In this document: in pieces, positions 13,614 through 24,315 of the stretch
Position numbering within the stretch: the stretch's first letter is position 1
Layout of the letters: each line of letters opens with the position of its first letter
Source of the DNA: Pristionchus mayeri
Lineage: Eukaryota > Nematoda > Chromadorea > Rhabditida > Neodiplogasteridae
Direction of reading: 5' to 3'
NCBI GenBank assembly: GCA_036245805.1
Contig: BTRK01000002.1
Span: 18,903,067-18,967,066, forward strand
DNA: 64,000 bases
Translations under genes and position numbers: made by a program
Notes under the pieces: generated by a model
Told to the model about the DNA's origin: nothing
The model's input: the letters and a program-made list of their open reading frames with translations, nothing else
Databases searched by the model: none

Positions 13614-16472
13614 GCTCGTTACAACCCCTTCGCTCACTCGGGAGATTCACTCTTGCACGTGGACAGTCTCCAGATGGGGAAGGAAATGGCAGAGGATGCG
13701 ATTGGATTGGCACTCCATGCAGTGAAGGAAACAATGATGAAGGAGGACTTCATGGAGGACACCAGGGAACATCTGGAGGAATTAAAGAAGTGAGTGGAAT
13801 GGAGGAGGAACTGCATAGATACTCCATCCCCAGACTACTCAATTGACCCTCAGATCGCTGTCCGTCGTTCTCCCTTCTTCCTTCGATGCTCGTGACAAAT
13901 GGTCGAGATGTTCGTCAGTCCATCAAGTGACTAATCAGGGAGCATGCGGATCCTGCTGGGTAGGTCACTCTCCCACTGTCAATTCCAATTATATATTACT
14001 TATTTTAATTACTAAAATGCATTCGATTGATAGTGAAAATACAAACATTAATATTAATACAAAAGCGGTTTATACGGATAGAACGAGGGATGCAAACCAT
14101 ACCAGATTGACAACAAGTGTGGATATCCCTGCGCTATCTCGTATTATGTGGTGCCGATTACTTACTTAGATACTTAGAAGATCCATCTTCAACGGCCGGT
14201 GCCGCGTGGATCACAAGTCCGCCAGTCTTCTCTATCGCGTGCTTGAGTAGTCCAATGACGGTAGGGGGCTCTCGTAGTGGAAGATCGAGTGGATCGTCCG
14301 GTGCAATAGGGCATCTTCGCGTACTCCTCGATCGAATCCTTCCATCTGGATGGTGGTCTTCCTGGTGGTCGAGTGAGATCGGGAGGGGGGAACCGCTGAG
14401 TGACCCTCGTAGACCATCTATCGTCGTCTCGTCTCAGAACGTGACCAGCCCAGCGGTGCTTCGCAATCCTGATGTAGTCGACTGGATCGGTGAGGAGAGA
14501 GAGGCGACGGATGTCTTCACTGCTTCGCTTCGCTTCTCTCATCACGTGAAGGCTCGTGCCAAGGAGGGATCGTTCCAGAGCGCGATGAGTAGTCTGCATG
14601 AAGGAGACGACTGTCTTCGAGAGAGGCCAGGTTTCCGCGGCGTAGCAGAGAGCAGGAAGGACGTGAGAGTCGAAGAGTGAGGCTCGTAGCTTCGCGTCTT
14701 GGAGTTGCGATGTGACTTCTCTGATGCTCCCGAACGCGGCCCAAGCAGCTCTCTTCCTCCTGAGTAACTCCGTCCTTCCTCTTCCTCCTGAGTAACTCCG
14801 TCCTTAGGGATCCATCGCAGCGAAGTTCTCGTCCGAGGTACACGTAGGCGTCCGTCTCCTGGAGTGGGTCGCCGTGGAGTGAGATGGCGGGGCCTGGACA
14901 CCACTCATTCTTCATCAATTGAGTCTTCTTCCGGTTGATGGTGAGACCAATCTTCTCTCCTGTCTCGGCCAGCTCACTGAGCATCTTCTCCAGAGTTGGT
15001 GTATCCGTCCCTAGCAGTGTCTCCTTGCCGTACACATTTGCCGATCGGAATGCGGACAGGTCGGTCGAATGGCTTCATCTCGGTGTAGCAGTTGTTGTTC
15101 AGCGACTCGAGGCACTGCACGTAGGAGGAGTCGACTCCTGATCGCGTAAGGGCATTGAGCACTGCGGGCACCTCCACACTGTCGAAGGCCTTGCAGTAGT
15201 CGACAAAGACTAGACCGAGTGGAAGGTGGTACTCTCGGTGGGTGGTGCTCAATGATGGTAGACAGCGTGTGGATATTGTCGATGCATCCAAAACGGCGGT
15301 GGAATCCTGCCTGCTCCACTGGCTGAGCGTCGTCGAGCGTCCGTTCCATTCTCGGTACAAGCACCTTGGTGAAGAGCTTGTACGGGATGGATAAGAGGGC
15401 GATCGGGCGGAAGTTGTTGAGGTCGGCGTGGTCACCTTTCTTGAGGATGAGGATGGAGTTCGAGCCTTTCCACTGACTGGCGAAGTCTTGCTCGGCGAGG
15501 TAGCGGCTGAAGCGGCCAGCTAGGAGAGAGCGGAGAGGGGGACCACCGTGGCGAAGCATGGCTGTGCTGATCCTGTCGGGGCCTGGCGCTCCGTTCTTCT
15601 TCGTCCGGGCAATGGAGGAACGGATCTCCGATGGAAGAATGGCCTGCGGAGTGGTCGGCGGAGGGGTAGGGCAATGGAGAACTGGGGTGTCCGATCGAAA
15701 CAGGCCCGAGTAGAACTCCTGAATCCTGTGCTCCATCGCCGAACGGTTCGTAATCTGCTCTCCATCCCGGCTCAGCACTGCGTCCATCGGCGTACGTCCC
15801 TGGTGCAGAGACTGCTTCGCCTTCTTGAGTGATCTCTTCTCTTCTGCGGCCTTCAGCAAGACTCTCAAGTCGAGTTCTAGAAAAGCCGAACTCCAAAATG
15901 CGAAAGGAAGTGCCAGCCTCTCTATAGGAAGAACTACGATGAGTATTTGATCAAGTGTAAAATATTATTATTAAAATGAAACGAAATGAGCAATTGAGCG
16001 AGGAAAGCGTACTGGCTTCGAAGCAGACCGTTTGATGATGATTCAATGGACTGGAGAGTGGTGAGATATGCGAATATTAAATTGGACAATCTGGAAGATC
16101 TGCTGAAGAGGGAACTCTTCCTCTACGGACCAGTCATGGGATGTTTCATCATAGGAGAACAATTCCTTCTCTATGACTCGGGTGAGAAAGATTGAACCAT
16201 TCGGAGATACACAGTGCCCTCACTGCTACCAATGATAGAACACCGTTAAACTGTGACTGGCACACATCTAAAGTGAATCTTTGCAGGGATATTCGATGAT
16301 TCTTACGATGATTTCATGTATTCCCACTGCATGAAATTGATCGGATGGGGAGAAGAGAAAGGAGTGAAGTACTGGACTTACGCCAATTCGTGGGGGAAGA
16401 ATTGGGGAGAAAACGGTGAAGGGAAGTCTTCCTTTCTCAACATTCAGCCACTCTCAGGTTGCCTTCACGGGT
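13614..16472 (+). pseudogene. cathepsin B-like cysteine protease disrupted by retrotransposon
   Basis: Papain-family (C1A) exons flank a reverse transcriptase. Left exons 13614-13789 (propeptide-like, DSLQMGKEMAEDAI) and 13854-13959 give LPSSFDARDKWSRC and then VTNQGACGSCW with the active-site Cys. Right exons are 15897-15956 (CERKCQPLYRKNYDEY, a cathepsin B C-x-x-x-C stretch), about 16008-16181 (ELFLYGPVMGCF) and 16287-16415 ([13 protein letters not shown] with the catalytic His, then [15 protein letters not shown] with Asn). A short last exon closes at 16472. The segment between the active-site Cys and CERKC, including the occluding-loop region, is missing. Only a possible remnant (KCGYPCAISYY, about 14117-14150) remains. 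Upstream, ELINRDNRTFK near 13528-13558 is offset by one base across an A7 run. Confidence 0.85.
14155..15895 (-). mobile_element. RTE-type non-LTR retrotransposon, 5'-truncated
   Basis: The minus strand encodes a reverse transcriptase in several frames. Features in order are APGPDRISTAMLR, LILKKGDHADLNNFRPIALL, QAGFHRRFGCIDNIHTL, GLVFVDYCKAFDSV, GKCVRQGDT, INRKKTQLMKNEWC, YVYLGRELRCDGS and a C-terminal RWAGHVLRR and DRWSTRVTQRF with RPPGRPPSRW. This layout is that of RTE-clade elements. The YADD active-site box falls in a damaged stretch near 15015-15045. A duplicated GGAGTTACTCAGGAGGAAGA occurs near 14765-14805. The endonuclease domain is missing. At its 3' end (14155-14175) are TTAC/TTAG short repeats, as expected for RTE tails. 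It lies antisense inside the cathepsin B-like gene. Confidence 0.88.
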
Positions 16473-17089
16473 GATAAACGGATCTTTCCTTCATCGTTTG
16501 TCACCTTTTTATCAAATGAGAACAAGAGGAATCCAATCGAGTGAAAAGTGTAAGAGAGAATCGAGAACAAGGGAAATGGGTTGAATAAACTACAGAAATA
16601 ATATAAGTCATATATTATGATTTTTGTTGTGTTTTATGCAAATTTTATCGTCTCTTTTCTCTAGTATGAAAAATTCTTTCAAACTGTCGATTTTCAAACT
16701 CAGAAGACAACGAAAGGAAACAAAGGAAGTACAACTGTGACTCACACGAGTCACAATGTTGTAAAGATGAGAAATGTTTCGCCCCGAAACGAAACTATAG
16801 CTCTCTTTCTAAGATATAAAAGTTTTTATCATGGAGATGACCCGTGAATAGTTGAAATGCAATGCTAGGTTGTAAACAAGTGAATGACTAAAATAAAATT
16901 GGAATACCATCACTTAGTTCTTGTCTTCAAGTACTCGCCTTCGAAGGAGTGATTGGAGTAGTTGGGAGAGGAGAGAGAGGAGAGGGAGGAGAGGGATGAA
17001 GGGAAGGAGGGACTGGGAGAGGCAGATGAGGGAGTGAAGTGGAAGTCACACTTAACAGACCGTCCACGAGAGAACGGAAGAGGTCTCGG

Positions 17090-17977
17090 ATGGTAAAAAA
17101 TAGAATATTCCGGTAATTTTTTTTCTGAAGTGAGGGTCCAAAGTTAGGAACGCAGGCACCAATAGCTAAGGTTCTAGGTCGGTGTTGAAAAAGATACAGT
17201 AACCCCCCAATTTTGGGGTCGACATTTCATCTGTTGAAAGTGAGCTTCTATCTTTTCGTTGAAGCGAGCTACAGAGCCTAGAAGTTGACATACACGGGCG
17301 AGAGGTCCACCGAGAGCGCGTGCACTAATCGCATGGCACTCTCGCCAGCTGACCTCCCTCTCCCTCCCCTCTCCCGCACGCCCTTCCGTCGTCCTTTGCC
17401 AAATTCTAGGCTCTGTAGCTCGCTTCAACGAAAAGATAGAAGCTCACTTTCAACAGATGAAATGTTCAGCTCATCATGCTCTGAATTTCTAGCCATGAAT
17501 CAGGAGGCTATACCTATTGCGAAATAATCTACAGTTTCTGCCCAAATAGGAAGTCCTATCTTTGGATGCGAATTTCCAAAAATGCCATTTTTTAAAAATC
17601 TGCAAAAAATAGACAATACCCATTTTTGCACGTAGATTCCGAAACTGCAATCAAAAAATGCCCCCAGGGGGGCATCCAAATTAGTTATGAGTGTGTTTCT
17701 GACGATTTCGACCGAAAAAATCGGTTTTTTGGGCATATCTTTTTTAGATCGAAATCTCGTGAGCTCTTATGTTGAAATTCGTTTTCTACGAGTGAAAACA
17801 CACCAGAAAATATATTAATCGTGAACTTGTATGATACTAAATTTTTCGACCCCAAAATTGGGGGGTTACTGTATCTTTTTCAAAACCGACCTAGAACCTT
17901 AGCTATTGGTGCCTGCGTTCCTAACTTTGGACCCTCACTTCAGAAAAAAATTACCGGAATATTCTATTTTTTACCAT
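17090..17977. repeat. fold-back element with a nested 60-bp hairpin
   Basis: Outer arms 17090-17223 and about 17847-17977 are near-perfect reverse complements; both carry AATATTCCGGTAA, CAAAGTTAGGAACGCAGG and a CCCCAATTTTGGGG tract. Inside, a second perfect inverted repeat of 60 bases pairs 17224-17283 with 17404-17463 around a 120-base pyrimidine-rich loop. The remaining centre (17480-17800) shares character and words with the centre of the element at 1694-2661, such as AAATTCGTTTTCTACG. No transposase is visible. Confidence 0.88.
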
Positions 17978-18027
17978 TTGAGGACCCCTCCCAGTTGTTA
18001 CGTTTTCTCATGGAAGGTCTGTTAATG

Positions 18028-18370
18028 TCATCTACCTTGTTGAGAATTACCCCGGATTAAGAAGTAATTACTGATTTCACTGACCATCTCCACTTTTGCA
18101 TTTTCTAGCATCTTCTTCAGATGGGTGATGTATGCTATGGCGAATCGAAGTGCTTCCGCCTTGTTCAATCTCTTATCGGGAGAGAGACGAACAGAATGAC
18201 GTAGAAGAGAGAACATCTCGTTCACCTGACAGATGGAGGTTATTGAGAATACTTGACTACACAATTATATCCTGATATGCATTCGAGTGGATGGGGACAA
18301 ATTGAAATACCTGATGTACTCGTTGTCTCTCTCTCTCATTCCGTCGATGCTTCTCTGGACAACGAGTCAT
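18028..18370 (-). CDS. small bHLH transcription factor
   Basis: Exon 1 (18311-18370) starts at ATG and encodes MTRCPEKHRRNERERQRVHQ, the basic DNA-binding region with the E/R pattern of E-box binders. After an 85-base intron, exon 2 (from 18225 downward) continues in frame with VNEMFSLLRHSVRLSP, then DKRLNKAEALRFAIAYITHL: helix 1, loop and helix 2. The domain is complete and closest in style to tissue-specific animal class II factors (TAL/NHLH/PTF1-like). The 3' end is unclear. The frame stays open to 18028, but GTCAGTG at about 18081-18087 could be a donor to another exon. A factor of this class would be nuclear and would dimerise with an E-protein homologue. It sits between repeats. Confidence 0.82.
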
Positions 18371-19046
18371 CGAAGAGAGAAGGATGCGCGAAGGGGAAGG
18401 AATGGAAGGAGGAAGAGGAAGATCAAAGGGGGCGGGGCGATCCTCTCTCTCCCCACTCCCTCATCTCATTATGAATACAATCCATGGCTCCATCCCATTG
18501 TTTGATGCTCATTCGAGGTCAAATGAGTGCAAGAAGCAAACAGACATCCTAGATGACCGAATGAGTAACGGTCATTTGAATGGGCTTCCGAGTCTAGAGA
18601 ACAATAGATTTAGTATGTAAAAGGAGTATCAAGAATATAAACCAATGATTTTCCACCATTTATGTATAACCCTATAAGAAAACAATGCTATAATTTGGCA
18701 ATGCAAGTGAAAAATCTGCAATAAGTATGTTATCGTTCTCTTTTCTATATCTGAATTCAACGGCCCTCGAACTTTCTTCCCTAACTGGGGTGTTCATTTA
18801 CGTTTAACACATTCATTCACCCTCCTTCCTTTTTTTGTGCTCACGTGTGGTCTGAGATGCCCATTAGACAGAATTGGACCTTTGATTCACTAGACTTCCC
18901 GCTGTCTTTCTCCCTTACCCCACCACCCATCACACTCGCTTCCAGTATATGAGTGACTATCTGAGAGAACTGAGCAATTTCACCTATGTGCCGTACAACG
19001 AAAAATAAAGTATCAATTTGAGGATTGTTCTAGGGGTAACTTTTTG

Positions 19047-19206
19047 CGTAGAGTTCGAAAATCTACCTTAGAAAGCCGTATCTCTGACCCCTCATTTCCT
19101 GTGTCGCGCTCTATCTGGGTGGTCGTTTTTTGTAACTTTTGAACGGCTCATCCAAACTCCATAAATATATAGTAATTCTGAAATATCTCGACAAAATAAA
19201 CATTTT
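19047..19206. repeat. single arm of the 1694-2661 fold-back family
   Basis: About 160 bases match the outer right arm of the first fold-back element in reverse complement. Shared words include GCCGTATCTCTGAC, GAACGGCTCATCCAAAC and ATATATAGTAATTCTGA. The partner arm is absent, so this is a broken copy. Sequence differences show that it is an older or separate insertion. Confidence 0.8.
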
Positions 19207-19610
19207 CAGAAGTCCGGAAGAGAGGAAGGGAAGCCTGGCTGTCAGCAAGGGAGGAGGGAGTGGGGTGATAATTAACAGTCAGGGAGACTGGAGCTGATAC
19301 CATCTCATAGTTCCCCGATTTCTCACCAGTGGATTGTCCGGGAAGGACAGGCGGTTCCGAAGGACAGTTAGAAATGGGACTAGGTTCGATTACAGTCATA
19401 TTGGCGGAATCAGAATGGACTACAGGTGGGAAGTAGTTAGCTAAACGGGAGAGGCTATTGATTGAGTGGGTTGTGTGCTGCGTAGTACATTCGGGTTCTG
19501 AGGAAGGCTGAGAGAGGGGATGAGAGGGAGGGGCAAAAAAAAAAATTATCACCCCACTCCCTCCTCCCTTGCTGACAGCCAGGCTTCCCTTCCTCTCTTC
19601 CGGACTTCTG
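19207..19610. repeat. 67-bp inverted repeat with 270-bp centre
   Basis: The left arm 19207-19273 (CAGAAGTCCGGAAGAGAGGA and on) and right arm 19544-19610 are perfect or nearly perfect reverse complements. The left arm starts exactly where the broken fold-back arm stops. The centre is non-coding, and a poly-A run precedes the right arm. It is probably another non-autonomous fold-back element. Confidence 0.85.
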
Positions 19611-21070
19611 AGTCCCAAGACCCGGCATCGATGTTGTTCCATATTCGCATCGATCAGTGGCACCCTACACGCCCTCCTTCTCAATATGAGTTTTTCACCG
19701 TCTCCCAATTTTCGTCATTTGACGAATCAGAATGTCCCTTCTCTTCCGCCGAGGCTTGGCACACCACTCGTCCCCCGTCTCCTGATTACTTACTCACCCT
19801 TCAGTCTTCTCCTCGCTCCCTTCTCGGGATCGCAACATCATTGTTTTGCGCGATGTTGATCCTCCTTCCCAATATGCTTCGCCTATGGCACCCTACGCGC
19901 CCTCCTTCTCATAGCATTTTAATCGAGTCCACCACGCTATAAATCAAGCATCGATTTTCACTCCTCCCACGCAGCCAAATGATCCATTCATTACCTCGGT
20001 TCCCTTCTTCATGTGCCAAAGAGAGCACATTACCCGAGACACAAGGATGTTTTTCTTCTTTTCCCCCCGTTTCACGTCTTAGACAAAGACAATTCCCCTG
20101 TCTCTATGGTTAGTGCGAATGGGTGATGAAATCGAAGATCAAATATCTTCTTTCATCAGAATCAAACGATGGTATTTTCACCCTACACTATCCATCGTAC
20201 CATCCTTATCGTCTCCCTTATCTTCTCTCTAAAAATACATCGAGAGATATTTTGATTCACCCCCCCCCTCCTGTTCCCCTCCGTCCCTTTCCACACCGAT
20301 GAGTCACACCCAAAGTGAGGGACCAAACTCGAACGTGACACCCAACCCTTCCTGCCCCTTCTTCATTCCAGAATCCATGAGAAGGTATCAATCGAGACAC
20401 GTGGAGAGTCGGAGAGGAGCAACAACCGGGTGAAGTCTTAATTAATTACTATTTTTTTATTTTTTTAACTTTTTATTTTTATTTTTTCCAATTAGTTCAT
20501 CCAGTCTCTCATCCTCCATTATTTTAATTTCCATCTTTTCTCTACCTCTTTTTTTCCTTCTCCTTACTTCTTCGGGCCCACATTTATTTTTCTAGATCTC
20601 CCTGCTCAAAACGCGTAACCGACACCCACAGCCACATCCACGACAACAAGAGGAGAGAGAGGTCCCTTCATCAGGTAGCCATCAGAACGGTAACCCGGGA
20701 TGATGTCCGCCTGCCCCCCCTTCTCCTTACCCTTATTTTCCCACATGTATTTCTAATATATTTCTTATTATTATAAACTACGTATTCGATAGGTCCCTCT
20801 TTCGTGATTCCTAGGCCTACTGGAGGGCAACGGTGCCGTTAAGATTATATACGGGCTCCTCCCACCGACCCCTGGGGGCTTAGGTCGAAAGCGTAGAGGT
20901 TATTTTTCTAAATCGTTTATTTTGTAATTCCATCTAGTCGCCCCCCCCCTCAATTGTCATTAGTTCTCCGCTTTATTTGTCGTAGCACTAGCGGGGAACT
21001 ACGCTTCGATAAGATAGAAATCTGGAATAAATAAGTTCCCGCAACTCTCCGAGGAACGGCAAACGCGTTT
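19611..21070. other. repeat-rich non-coding stretch
   Basis: A block near 19660-19690 and another near 19885-19915 share GGCACCCTAC followed by GCCCTCCTTCTCA, a dispersed direct repeat about 225 bases apart. From 20200 to 20780 the sequence is pyrimidine-rich and AT-rich with homopolymer runs. No gene is supported. Confidence 0.5.
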
Positions 21071-21138
21071 GACGCTACCGGAAATCGACCCACCAACCTT
21101 CGGTTTTCAAATCCACTGCTTTAGCCACTCGGATATGG
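21071..21138 (-). pseudogene. tRNA-Ser-like relic
   Basis: Read on the minus strand, GAGTGGCTAAAGCAGTGGAT resembles a tRNA-Ser D-arm and anticodon stem. It is followed by TTGAAAACC in the place of a TGA anticodon loop and GGTGGGTCGATTTCC in the place of the T-arm/B box. The acceptor ends do not pair. It is best read as a degenerate tRNA or the head of a tRNA-derived SINE. Confidence 0.4.
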
Positions 21139-21181
21139 AAATTAGTTAATATGCATTTTATAAATCATTATAAGTGCGAAA

Positions 21182-23698
21182 ACCCTTCACAGGCAGGGTC
21201 GAACGACTGACGCTCGGTCGAACGACTGACCCTCCACAGGCAGGGTCGAACAACTGACCCTCCACAGACAGGGTTGAGCGAAAACCCTCCACAGGCAGGG
21301 TCGAACGACTGACGCTCGGTCGAACGACTGACCCTCCACAGGCAGGGTCGAACAACTGACCCTCCACAGACAGGGTTGAGCGAAAACCCTCCACAGGCAG
21401 GGTCGAACGACTGACGCTCGGTTGAACGACTGACCCTCCACAGGCAGGGTCGAACAACTGACCCTCCACAGACAGGGTTGAGCGAAAACCCTCCACAGGC
21501 AGGGTCGAACGACTGACGCTCGGTCGAACGACTGACCCTCCACAGGCACGGCCGAACAACTGACCCTCCACAGGCAGGGTTGAGCGAAAACCCTCCACTG
21601 GCAGGATTGAGCGAAAACCCTTCATAGGCAGGGTCGAACGACTGACGCTCGGTCGAACGACTGACCCTCCACAGGAAGGGTCGAACGACTGACTCTCCAC
21701 AGGCAGGGTCGAACAACTGACCCTCCACAGGCAGGGTTGAGCGAAAACCATCCACAGGCAGGGTCGAACGACTGACGCTCGGTCGAACGACTGACCCTCC
21801 ACAGGCAGGGTCGAACAACTGACCCTCCACAGGAAGGGTTGAGCGAAAACCCCCCACAGGCAGGGTCCAACGACGGACACTCCACAGGCACGATTGAGCG
21901 AAAACCCTCCACAGGAAGGGGCGAACGACTGACCCTCCACAGGCAGGGTTGAGCGAAAACCCTTCACAGGCAGGGTCGAACGACTGACCCTCCACAGGCA
22001 GGATTGAGCGAAAACTCTCCACAGGAAGGGTCGAACGACTGACTCTCCACAGGCAGGGTCGAACAACTGACCCTCCACAGGCAGGGTTGAGCGAAAACCC
22101 CCCACAGGCAGGGTCCAACGACGGACACTCCACAGGCACGATTGAGCGAAAACCCTCCACAGGAAGGGTCGAACGACTGACCCTCCACAGGCAGGGTTGA
22201 CCGAAAACCCTTCACAGGCAGGGTCGAACGACTGACGCTCGGTCGAACGACTGACCCTCCACAGGCAGGGTCGAACAACTGACCCTCCACAGGCAGGGTT
22301 GAGCGAAAACCCCCCACAGGCAGGGTCCAACGACGGACACTCCACAGGCAGGATTGAGCGAAAACCCTCCACAGGAAGGGTCGAACGACTGACTCTCCAC
22401 AGGCAGGGTCGAACGACTGACCCTCCACAGTCAGGGTTGAGCGAAAACCCTCCACAGGCAGGATTGAGGGACATCCCTCCACAGGAAGGGTCGAACGACT
22501 GACGCTCGGTCGAACGACTGACCCTCCACAGTCAGGGTTGAGCGAAAACCCTCCACAGGCAGGATTGAGGGACATCCCTCCACAGGAAGGGTCGAACGAC
22601 TGACCCTCCACAGGCAGGGTCGAACGACTGACCCTCCACAGGCACGGCCGAACAACTGACCCTCCACAGGCAGGGTTGAGCGAAAACCCTCCACTGGCAG
22701 GATTAAGCGAAAACCCTTCACAGGCAGGGTCGAACGACTGACCCTCCACAGGCACGGCCGAACAACTGACCCTCCACGGGCAGGGTTGAGCGAAAACCCT
22801 CCACTGGCAGGATTAAGCGAAAACCCTTCACAGGCAGGGTCGAACGACTGACGCTCGGTCGAACGACTGACCCTCCACAGGAAGGGTTGAACGACTGACT
22901 CTCCACAGGCAGGGTCGAACGACTGACCCTCCACAGGCAGGGTTGAGCGAAAACCCTCCACAGGCAGGGTTGAGCGACGGACCCTCCACAGGCAGGATTG
23001 AGCGAAAACCCTCCACAGGAAGGGTCGAACGACTGACCCTCCACAGGCAGGGTCGAACGACTGACCCTCCACAGGAAGGGTTGAACGACTGACTCTCCAC
23101 AGGCAGGGTCGAACGACTGACCCTCCACAGGCAGGGTCGAACGACTGACCCTCCACAGGCAGGGTTGAGCGAAAACCATCCACAGGCAGGGTCGAACGAC
23201 TGACCCTCCACAGGCAGGGTTCAGCGAAAACCATCCACAGGCAGGGTCGAACGACTGACCCTCCACAGGCAGGGTCGAACGACTGACCCTCCACAGGCAG
23301 GTCGAACGACTGACCCTCCACAGGCAGGGTTGAGCGAAAACCCTCCACAGGCAGGGTCGAACGACGGACCCTCCACAGGCAGGATTGAGCGAAAACCCCC
23401 ACAGGAAGGGTCGAACGACTGACCCTCCACAGGCAGGGTCGAACGACTGACCCTCCACAGGCAGGGTTGAGCGAAATCCCTCCACAGGCAGGGTCGAACG
23501 ACGGACAGTCGTTCGACCTGCCTGTGGAGGGACTTCGCTCAATCCTGCCTGTGGATGGTCAGTCGTTCGACCCTGCCCTGTGGAGGGACTTCGCTCAATC
23601 CTGCCTGTGGATGGTCAGTCGTTCCACCCTGCATGTGGAGGGTCAGTCGTTCGAGCCTGCCTGTGGAGGGTCACTCGTTCGACCCAGCCTGTGAAGAC
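21182..23698. repeat. 27/28-bp satellite array with internal inversion
   Basis: The array is a run of variants of a 28-base unit (CCCTCCACAGGCAGGGTCGA then ACGACTGA), a 27-base variant ending TTGAGCGAAAA, and a 19-base shortened unit starting CGCTCGG. About 85 units are present. Larger blocks combining these variants are themselves duplicated, for example about 118 bases repeated four times in 21190-21560. At about 23505 the units switch to the opposite strand and remain inverted up to the assembly gap. Long open frames exist in all registers only because the units lack stop codons. Confidence 0.95.
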
Positions 23699-24198
23699 NN
23701 NNNNNNNNNNNNNNNNNNNNNNNNNNNNNNNNNNNNNNNNNNNNNNNNNNNNNNNNNNNNNNNNNNNNNNNNNNNNNNNNNNNNNNNNNNNNNNNNNNNN
23801 NNNNNNNNNNNNNNNNNNNNNNNNNNNNNNNNNNNNNNNNNNNNNNNNNNNNNNNNNNNNNNNNNNNNNNNNNNNNNNNNNNNNNNNNNNNNNNNNNNNN
23901 NNNNNNNNNNNNNNNNNNNNNNNNNNNNNNNNNNNNNNNNNNNNNNNNNNNNNNNNNNNNNNNNNNNNNNNNNNNNNNNNNNNNNNNNNNNNNNNNNNNN
24001 NNNNNNNNNNNNNNNNNNNNNNNNNNNNNNNNNNNNNNNNNNNNNNNNNNNNNNNNNNNNNNNNNNNNNNNNNNNNNNNNNNNNNNNNNNNNNNNNNNNN
24101 NNNNNNNNNNNNNNNNNNNNNNNNNNNNNNNNNNNNNNNNNNNNNNNNNNNNNNNNNNNNNNNNNNNNNNNNNNNNNNNNNNNNNNNNNNNNNNNNNN
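23699..24198. other. assembly gap (500 N)
   Basis: A run of exactly 500 N, a typical placeholder of unknown true length. It follows an inverted satellite and probably hides more satellite and the 3' exons of the receptor phosphatase gene on its right. Confidence 0.99.
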
Positions 24199-24315
24199 GT
24201 AGACGGCGGCTGCAATGAGAAATTAGCGACGGCACTCGGAAATCGATAATTTGCGGATTCACACCATGCACCGATCACACTCACTGCACCATGAAGCACA
24301 CCACGACAGTCTCAC

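Noticed and set aside
15548..15832. Plus-strand open frame inside the retrotransposon
   Set aside because: It is antisense to the reverse transcriptase core and has no independent support.
21158..23542. Open frames of up to 438 codons rich in PACGG, VVRP and LNPA-like repeats
   Set aside because: They are translations of the 27/28-base satellite in several registers at once, with no start context, splice sites or conserved motif.
21182..23698. Regular 28-base repeats resembling a CRISPR array
   Set aside because: There are no unique spacers; the units are contiguous and vary only by point changes. The genome is clearly animal.
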